Both the position numbers and the translations under genes were made by a program. From Ctenosaura bakeri (taxonomy: Eukaryota > Chordata > Lepidosauria > Squamata > Iguanidae), in contig CAOLHI010001249.1 in NCBI GenBank assembly GCA_948474755.1, positions 343,001-407,000 of the forward strand: a DNA stretch of 64,000 nucleotides. The letters are read 5' to 3'. The notes beneath the pieces are model-generated. The model was not told where the DNA came from. It worked only from the letters and a program-made list of their open reading frames with translations, and did no database searches. The stretch's first letter is position 1; every line of letters begins with the position of its first letter. Below are positions 56,660 through 64,000 of the stretch, one piece after another.

Positions 56660-59485
56660 GAAAAAAACTAATCTCAGGAAGGTTGATGGGAATCTGGAAA
56701 TAAATGTATATGCATGATTAAATAGTTAAGTTATTGTAATTAATTCATAAATTGTATTTAAAATAATTAAAATCAATTGATTATATGTCAAACTAGTTAT
56801 TTCCACTCATAGACCAATGTAATACATTTTATAACAAGGGGAAGAGATTACACATAATTTCATTCTGAATTTTGTTAGAAAATTGTATACCTGTCTGCTA
56901 ATCGTCCTTAAGTTTTCATTTTGAGTATAAAACCCAAGTCGATTTACTCCAGATAACCAAATCCCACAGTTTTATATGGGATTCCCTTAGATGTGTAATT
57001 CACAGTTTTCAGTACTGAGCTGCCACAATCATTTGGACAAGCAACTTCTCTTTGTCCTTAGCGATTTCCTGTTGCTTTGTTTTTAGAGGTAGGTATCTTT
57101 TGCTGTTTAGGAGCTCTTTCAAAATACAGAGATGGTGGCTCTAATTAGAACTACTTTCTTGGAGAGTAGTTCTCACGATCATCTGGACATGCTGGCAAGG
57201 GAATTCTGGAAGCTGCCATCTAGAAGTGTAATCCATAATCCTTAATTTTCTGTAATCCATATCTGATCAGATGCAAAGCTCACTGTGATAGCACCAGACT
57301 TTGCTATATCTGAACCTTGAGGCTGAAAGTCCAAGGCTATGCAGATCCCAAGAGAAGGCCCCAAATGCCCACCCAGAGGGTGGCAGGTGATGAGGCAGAA
57401 GCACACAGATCCAGTGTCAGAGCCCTGACCAGCAGTAGCCATGCTGGTTAGGGGATTCTGGAAGCTGTATGAAAATGTAATGTTTTCAAATTCTGACTGA
57501 GAACCCAGAAGAACCTAGAAGTGTTGTCATTATTATTTTTCCATGTTGTTTTAACATTGGATGTCATCATCAAGATGGTTTCCGGTGGCATTATGTGAAT
57601 GTCAACTATCATCTGCATGGTATAAACATTAACAGAAATGTCAAGAATCCACCTGTGAGAAAGCATCAGTCCTACTGCTTATCAATCATAGCAGTCAATT
57701 GATTGTTTGCTGTGGAGATGACTCACCAGTTTCAGCAGTGTTTCTGGTTTCTTTCCAGCAAGAAAAATCAAGTGCTGCTGGACAGCTCTAGTGTGATGCC
57801 TGGGGAGCAGCTCTGGCTGGCCCCAAGCAGTGCTATTTCCAGGAGGAAAAAAATGCTACTCAACCCAATAGCAATGTATGAGTTGCCATCTTTGAGCTGA
57901 CAGACTGTTGGGGTTGATGGAACTAGATGGCAGCTCAGGTTCTGCCTGTAAGCCATCCTTGCGCTGTTCAGCTATATGCGAAGAATATTTGAAATCCAAA
58001 CAATCCAAATGATGTAACTTGATTATGGTGATCTCTTTGAGTCTCTCAGTCTGTCTTGATGGCTGTACTTGATTTTTCCTGGATAAATAGTACAGTGAGC
58101 TATCTGTAGTCTTTTGAACTATGCTTTTGCCCCATTTGAGGATAAGGGAATGGATAGTTACACGCTTCTCCATGAAATTAATCTTTTTCTTTTTTGAAAA
58201 AGGGCAAATCCTTAGTGGTAGGCAAGCTAAATCTTTGCCTTCGTAGCCCCCATGTCAGTGTTGGGGACAAATGCTACATAGAGGTTTACCAGCTGTTGCC
58301 GGAGTAAATATAGATTGCTGGCAAACACACATTGATTTGCTGACTAGACATTAATTTGTCAGCAAATGAGTAATTTTGAAAGTAGCCTTACCAACAAATA
58401 TTTTGTGTATTTGATAAGGCAAACAAATGAACATTCTCAGGATTGTTAATCTTCACAGATACACCATGTGTACCTCATTTGAGGAGCACACAAATATATT
58501 AGGGCTGCAAGATTCAATCAGTTTAATCAGTAGAATTATCAGCGTATGTTTTGATTAATCAGATGAGGTGAGAGTACTTATAGTGGAGCAGAATGTTAAG
58601 AGTCAAAACCACAAACAATATTCCAGTTATTTTGCATTGCTTTGTCTATTCATTAGACTTGAGATGCTTGGGGAATGGAATCTTTGATAATGCCTATCCC
58701 AAGTGGTTTGATCTATATTTCTCCAGACCAAATTGTAGAATTTAACACCCTTCTGAATATTTTGATGCAATTTTTCAGCAGAAAACTTGCAAGTAATAAT
58801 TGTTTGGACTACACCTCTCAGAATCCCCTAGTGCTTATAGTCAATGGACATGGTGGGTCTGAGAGTTGTGAGATTGTACTCCAAAAGGTAACATTCCAAA
58901 GCAATGCTTGGAAGTACTAGAATGCATGTTTAGTGTACTTATTTTGAGACAACAAAATTGCATGTTGAGAGAATTAAAATATTTGCAAAGTAATTTGAAC
59001 ATGGAATGGACTGTTTGCAGATTAATTAAACATGGAATGGAAACACAATGAGTTTATCCTTTAGGGTCCATACCTAGCGAAAGAAGAACAAATGAACTAG
59101 CCGTGCCAAGGCCATTTCTTCTTTGCTTCTCACCAGTGACTACACAGCAGCCCGTTTTCCTTTCCTGCTGAGTGTCATCAAGTGATTTATGAGAATACTA
59201 TTAACTGCATCCTTAATAGCTTACCACCAGCTTTTCTCATAGACTGCAGGGCTGCTTTGTCACCCTTAGTAAATGGAGTTTCCTACTTATCCATCATTGT
59301 GTATGTTATGACATCGGATTCCTCAGCACTGGACTTCTTATGCCCTGGTCAGTGCAAGGCAATGCCCAGCTGCTCTTCTAATTATTTTCTCTAGCAAGAT
59401 TTTCACTAGATTTTTTTTATGATTGATGGGCCTTATATGATTTCAATCTCTATTCATTTGTTCCTATCCCACTTTTCTTCTTTTT
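56660..59485. other. Non-coding spacer with scattered repeat fragments
   Basis: A/T-rich at 56700-56900. Half copies of the hAT-like family are suggested at 57165-57240, 57435-57485 (both with ATTCTGGAAGCTG) and 58805-58910 (ACTACACCTCTCAGAATCCC). No gene. Confidence 0.45.
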
Positions 59486-59489
59486 CCTT

Positions 59490-59595
59490 ATGTGCGTTGC
59501 TGGGAAAACCAGAACTGAGTATTGCTTGCCTGTGAAAACCCTATGAAATTCATGGGGTCTCCATAAGTTGACACATGACTTGAAAGTACATATGT

Positions 59596-59622
<27 letters not shown>
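59490..59622 (+). mobile_element. 5' truncated SINE tail with (CA)n
   Basis: CTGAGTATTGCTTGCCTGTG, AAACCCTATGAAATTCATGG and TGACACATGACTTGAAAGTAC run into CA units (59597-59620). This is the tail body of the 5S-derived SINE at 20612; no 5S head is seen. Confidence 0.75.
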
Positions 59623-59624
<2 letters not shown>

Positions 59625-59628
<4 letters not shown>

Positions 59629-61155
59629 GAAAACAAATTGTAATTTGGGCTCAGTTCATCAGCTTAGTTATCCTCCTCTTAAGCTGTGAAACTGACACTT
59701 CCCTTTTGTTTAGCTAGTGGTGGACTGTGCTTGCAACAGGTATCCGTAAATGAAGGTGGAAGGCAAGGCCAGCCTATTTTTGATACACTATAAAATAGTT
59801 GCACCACTGAAATAATTACAGGCTGCAATCATGGCAGTGGTGGGATAAAACAGGTGATGGTAGGAAATTTCTGATTTCAGCTCATTTGTATATTTACATA
59901 TCTTAGCTTGGTTGCAGAGATTCAGTAATGAATGCAAAGTGATGCACAGTGAGCATTTTCTAGTGTGTGACAGAACAAAATGATGAATGGTTTAGTTTGC
60001 TAAACCAGGCAGAGAGGCCTTTACCATCTGAATGCTTAGAAGTGCTACCTGTAATAATGGATTTCAGACCTTGGGTTAGTTACCTTTTTTTTTTTTTTTT
60101 TTGAGCAACAGCTCCCAAAACTGCCAGCCAACATGACCATCGGAACATTCTGGTCACTGTAGACCAAAAACTAAATATTCAGCCTCTGGAATTCCTCCAC
60201 TGATTGTTTGAATCATTGACCATAACTTCAAGCAAACACATTGCAATCCTTGATTTTGTTGTGAATTTGACGTATCATATAGTGGATTAGGTAGCAGTCT
60301 GTGGCTTGTCATCTTCCCCTATAGCATGTGGAACAGGTTGAGCCTCTGGGTTTATATCATTACTCTGCTTCCTTTTTCTATAAGCACCTGCCCCATGACA
60401 CATCTTGGACATTCTTTTGATGTGCAGTGTGTAATGAACAGTTTAATCAGGTATCAGTTTTATAAATGAAGATTGGGGTTGGTGGGGGGATGACTCTGTA
60501 CAAGATGATTTTCAAACCCTTTTCACCCAGCCAGCAGTTTCTTACTTTTTCTTCTAAAGTATGCATTGAATGCTAAAAAGTGAACTCTTAAAACAAAAAT
60601 CCTTATGTTGTTTAAATGGCATAATAAGAGATGAATATTGCCATAGAAGCCCCATGTCCCACTAAAGCTGAACAAAAGTCTTTAGTGGGACAAGCTAAAG
60701 ATGTAAAGATGTCCATTAATTTTGAAGAAATAGGCAAAAAAACATGGAGGTGGTGGTGGTTGTGTTATTGTTTTTTCCAGAAAACAAAATGTGATGTTAG
60801 TATCCTTTACATACTGAAAATCACTTTTTTACTTTAGAAACCTAAAAATGTTACAGCTTAATTTAGTGTGGCATAAAAATTACTATGTTAAAAATACTGC
60901 AAGAACAGTTTCTTCAGATAATAACTATAAATGGAATTTATTTCCTTAAATTTAAATCTTTATTACAAATGGAGCTACAAAATCCTGAACTCTGAGGAAT
61001 AACTGAACTGCAAAGAACCTGTTTTGTTTTGCCAGTTCATGAGAGGCAGCCAAAAAACCAATAAAAATAATGTATCATAAGAATGCATCCTCTGGTTCTC
61101 CAAGCAGACGTAAAGCACTCTTTTCTAAAAACAGAACTGAGAAAAGGAAAGAAAG
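59625..61155. other. Non-coding spacer
   Basis: Poly-T run at 60083-60102. CAACAGCTCCCAAAACTGCC at 60107 may be another hAT-like half copy. No gene. Confidence 0.45.
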
Positions 61156-61159
61156 ATGA

Positions 61160-61354
61160 GGGCCATTTCCACACTACATTGTATAGTGCTATTATTCCAC
61201 TTTCAACATCCTGTGGACTTCTGGGGTTTGTAGTTTACTGAGGCCAAAGAGCTCTCTGACTGAGGATTATAAAGGCCCCTCCCTAAATTACAAATCTCAG
61301 GATTCCATGGGATGCTGAAAGTGGGGTAATAACAGTGTAGTATGGAAATGGCCC
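61160..61354. mobile_element. Harbinger-like palindromic MITE, copy 7 (long subfamily)
   Basis: GGGCCATTTCCACACTACAT and GTGTAGTATGGAAATGGCCC form the ends; CTGAGGCCAAAGAGCTCTCT and GACTGAGGATTATAAAGGC are inside. The right half is more worn than the left. Confidence 0.85.
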
Positions 61355-61492
61355 AGGAATTGCAATGATCTGATATCGTACATAGTTTTACATAAAAGAG
61401 TTCCTGATGTATTGTTTTTAGAAAGTGTTCTGAGGGAGTATTCATATGAAGACCTTATTTTAAACATTTCTAGTTATCATTTCTAGTTACCT

Positions 61493-61728
61493 TGGAGCCG
61501 TGGTGGCGCAGTGGTTAAATGCCAGTACTGCAAGCCACAAGGTTGTGAGTTCGATCCTGCCTGGCTCCAAGGTTGACTCAGCCTTCCATCCTTTCGCAGG
61601 TCGGTAAAATGAGTACCCAGCTTGTTGGGGGCATGTATAGAAATGTTTCGAAATACATGCTATTTGTAAGTTGTTCGCCACCTCGCTCCATATGGAGAGG
61701 CGGGATACAAATAAAAAAATAAAAAAAA
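61493..61728 (+). mobile_element. tRNA-derived SINE with L2-like tail, well preserved
   Basis: GGAGCCGTGGTGGCGCAGTG with GTTAAATGC is a clear A-box region, GAGTTCGATCC a nearly consensus B-box. The body has CTTCCATCCTTTCGCAGGTC and GGTAAAATGAGTACCCAGC. The end AGAGGCGGGATACAAATAAA is the L2/CR1-type tail, followed by an A-rich run. CpGs are retained, so it may be the youngest SINE here. It would be transcribed by RNA polymerase III. It is not a tRNA gene: no acceptor stem closes the head. Confidence 0.9.
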
Positions 61729-61729
61729 T

Positions 61730-62730
61730 TCTAAAATAAAATATTCCATATTATATGCTTCCAATTTTTCTGGAACAATTGGGAGAAAAAGGATTATGTA
61801 AAACTTAAAAAAATGAAGAAAAAAACTTTTGCTCTCTTATTGTTTTGTTTCTTGTGGGGAGGGCCTTCACATCTCTAGGGGATACTAAAAGGTGTGGGTG
61901 AAGACTGAGCATGTTTGATAGGCATGGAATGCTGACTTACTGTTGGGTGGGAGAAGGAAAATGGAAAATACAGAGAAGTGGGGAATGGAATGGAAAGGAA
62001 AAAAGCAGAGCTGATTAGCTGAACACTACAGAAGGGTTGGTCAGCACTGACGCAGCAATGTTGCTGATTTCTCAACCATCTATTGTACTTTGGCCACATG
62101 TAGCCTCCAATGCCATTTTTGTAGCCCCAAATCACCCCGAGCACACCCCCATATTTATTGTTTTTTTCCCCCCAGATGATTTTAGGCCTTCAAACTTATT
62201 AACTATGCCAAAACGCTGTAGCTTGCCTTTTCCTTCCCCCTACAGCCCCTTCAAAGCCCCCAATATACAAAAACAGCTGAAAATGAACCTGGAATGTCTC
62301 TTCTGGTGTGACGGAACTGTATTGGTACAGTCCAATGGGAAGATGAAGGGGAGGAATTCTCTGTACTGTTGCCCATCCCTGATCTTTTGGCTCAGAGTTT
62401 ATAGATGACTAAGTAAAAAAAAATGTTAATTTATTGTACAGAATTCTACATCACTTCATAACATACCCAGGATGTAAATATGCTGTATATCCCAGAGAAG
62501 AGCAGAATTACAAGCATCATGTTGGGCATTTTTATACAGTATGTATATGAGAAGAGGCTGTAAACCAGGGGCAGAACTCATGCTTTATATGGAAGAATTT
62601 CTAAGTTCAGCCCTGGCATTTTCAGTTTAAAATATAAAAAAAAACAGGAAGCAGACAATGAGAAAGGCCTCTGCACGATACCTTGGAGAACCACTGCTGA
62701 GCAGCACTGAACCAAGCAGGCCAATTGTGA
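61730..62730. other. Non-coding spacer
   Basis: No gene. A 123-codon frame at 62037-62408 has no recognised domain. Confidence 0.5.
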
Positions 62731-62735
62731 GCATT

Positions 62736-62843
62736 GGAATAAAACAGCTTCCTTATTTTGCTTTGCTTCCAACTTACAGGTATTGTCAGGGAATAATACC
62801 TGTAAATTGGAAGCACAGCAAAATAGGGTAGCTGTTTTATTCC
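62736..62843. repeat. Long hairpin, 49 bp arms
   Basis: 62736-62784 and 62795-62843 are inverted repeats with 45 of 49 positions pairing; the loop is GTCAGGGAAT. It starts GGAATAAAACAGCTTCC and is not a member of the Harbinger-like family. Confidence 0.9.
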
Positions 62844-62877
62844 AGGTCCATCTTTCCCAAACCTGCTGTCCTTAGTC

Positions 62878-63042
62878 CATGGCCATTTCTGCACTAGACT
62901 GTTACAGTGCTATTATTCCACTTTCAACATCCTATGGAATCCTGTGGTTTGCAGTTTAGGGAGGGGCCTGAAGGGCAGGATTTCATAGGATGTTGAAAGT
63001 AGAATAATAGCACTGTAACAGTCTAGTGCAGAAATGGCCCAT
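62878..63042. mobile_element. Harbinger-like palindromic MITE, copy 8, with CAT duplication
   Basis: The element proper is 62881-63039: GGCCATTTCTGCACTAGACT mirrored by GTCTAGTGCAGAAATGGCC. CAT stands on both sides (62878-62880, 63040-63042). At 159 bp it is the shortest copy, with part of the centre missing. Confidence 0.9.
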
Positions 63043-63076
63043 CTTTCTTGGGCCCTTTCTGCAGCTTTCTTGCATC

Positions 63077-63138
63077 CAGTGGGGGCACGCGAGGATCACG
63101 CAAGCAGCCTCTTCCATGAGGCTCTCGCGTCCCCACTG
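63077..63138. repeat. GC-rich hairpin
   Basis: CAGTGGGGGCACGCGAG (63077-63093) pairs with CTCGCGTCCCCACTG (63124-63138), leaving a 2-base bulge. Four CpGs are kept in the arms. It belongs to no family I recognise. Confidence 0.8.
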
Positions 63139-63159
63139 CTACTACCATTCTGTTCATCA

Positions 63160-63240
63160 CAAGAGATAGAACCATGTTGGTTAAGGATGGTGGGAATTGT
63201 AGTCCAGCACAACTAGAGGGCTCCACATTGGCAGCAGATG
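63160..63240. repeat. hAT-like palindrome half copy
   Basis: GGATGGTGGGAATTGTAGTC with CAGCACAACTAGAGGGCTCC is the right half of the GGGAGTTGTAGTCC family. Confidence 0.5.
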
Positions 63241-63244
63241 TCTT

Positions 63245-64000
63245 AGAGGATGAGGGAACAACCAGAAAAGGTAGATTTGAAATGGTGTCTGTGAACTATT
63301 GTCACAGCTTTATCAGTGAGTACTTTTAAAACCCATTTCCAGACTTGCTCAGCAGGTTTATGCATCTTCACACAGTCTTCTCTCTGAGGTATTTTTTGCT
63401 TGGCTTTGTTCTCCATTTGGCTTGACATAAAATGGAAACACACATTAGCATCTTATGCATTTTCAAGGTTTCTTGTCTCCCTTGTGCCTTCCTTTGACTT
63501 CAACATCTTTATTTCTCTCTCTTTCTCCCTTTGACATAAATCTATTCTGTTTTTTTCCCCTTTAATGCTTCCTGTTGTCAAACTGGCAAAAAGTTGTTGC
63601 AGTACCACTTGCATGCACGTTATGTGTAAATGTATTCTTCTCTACCCAAGCTGCATACTTACTAGGAGCTTCATGGGAATGGAAAAACAATCATAGCACA
63701 ATTATGGTTTGTGCACACCCTCATCCTGAGATGTTGTCCTGCACAATATTTCTTACATTTTTATAGCTTGTCAGCAGAGTTTATCTTTTGACTTTCACTC
63801 TGTGTCAAGTACACACACTCCTTCTCAGCTGCTTTACCTCCCTCTTTGCTCCTTCAAGTCACTATAACTATATATATATATAAATTTTATCTCCTTTCAT
63901 CATGAGACACTTTGAACTAACAGGGCTAGAGGACAGTACCTCAACCTGCCAATGTGATGGCGGATACCATGAGATTCCAAGGTAAATGGGAGAAGACTAG
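63245..64000. other. Non-coding spacer to the window end
   Basis: TC-rich around 63500-63530 and a TATATATA run at 63869-63881. No gene recognised. Confidence 0.5.

Noticed and set aside
61493..61570. tRNA gene
   Set aside because: Boxes A and B are present, but no acceptor stem pairs and the sequence runs on into a SINE body and tail.
32737..63042. CRISPR array or regulated hairpin terminators
   Set aside because: The repeated palindromes are dispersed, kilobases apart, with transposon duplications; the DNA is vertebrate.

Overview
This 64 kb window reads as non-coding nuclear DNA of a squamate reptile, probably a lizard. The inference rests on repeats: SINEs with tRNA-like or 5S-like heads and ACTTGAAGGCACACAAC-type tails, a 5S rRNA-derived SINE of the 5S-Sauria type, a CR1 LINE tail, Penelope-like and DIRS-like retroelements, and many short palindromic DNA transposons. 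I found no exon of a host protein-coding gene that I can support, no functional RNA gene, no CRISPR and no bacterial-type feature. The window is either intergenic or the inside of long introns. Every long coding segment belongs to a broken mobile element.

Layout. 0-3.4 kb: featureless apart from a TC microsatellite. 3.4-8 kb: an AAC microsatellite with a LINE tail, copy 1 of an unnamed dispersed repeat, a SINE on each strand, and a 473 bp pogo/Tigger-like transposon. 8-16.6 kb: a divergent tRNA-SINE, a complete solo LTR with a perfect 5 bp target duplication, a CR1 3' end, a 70 bp tandem duplication and a hAT-like palindrome. 16.7-25 kb: A/T-rich spacer, a 5S-derived SINE, an L2-like reverse transcriptase remnant, then DIRS copy A (about 3.05 kb), which keeps both inverted terminal repeats and the internal complementary region. 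26.4-28 kb: the 3' part of a Penelope-like element (minus strand) split by a second pogo/Tigger-like copy. 32.5-34.1 kb: a SINE, the first Harbinger-like palindrome and a perfect hairpin. 35-39.7 kb: DIRS copy B (about 4.7 kb; gag, RT-RNase H and tyrosine recombinase remnants, no 3' end seen), followed directly by a 289 bp-period direct repeat. 42-63 kb: seven more Harbinger-like palindromes, copy 2 of the dispersed repeat, a Penelope-associated hammerhead-like motif, a second LTR-like block, further SINEs and a dense hairpin cluster near 62.7-63.1 kb.

How the pieces relate. The two DIRS copies have different internal deletions. Copy A lost RT and RNase H but kept the gag zinc knuckle, recombinase and termini. 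Copy B lost the gag-RT junction and its 3' end. The Penelope fragment was an older resident into which the pogo-like element jumped at a TA. The palindromic elements show 3 bp target duplications in three copies and are absent from the first 32 kb. Nothing here appears intact enough to encode a working transposition machinery.
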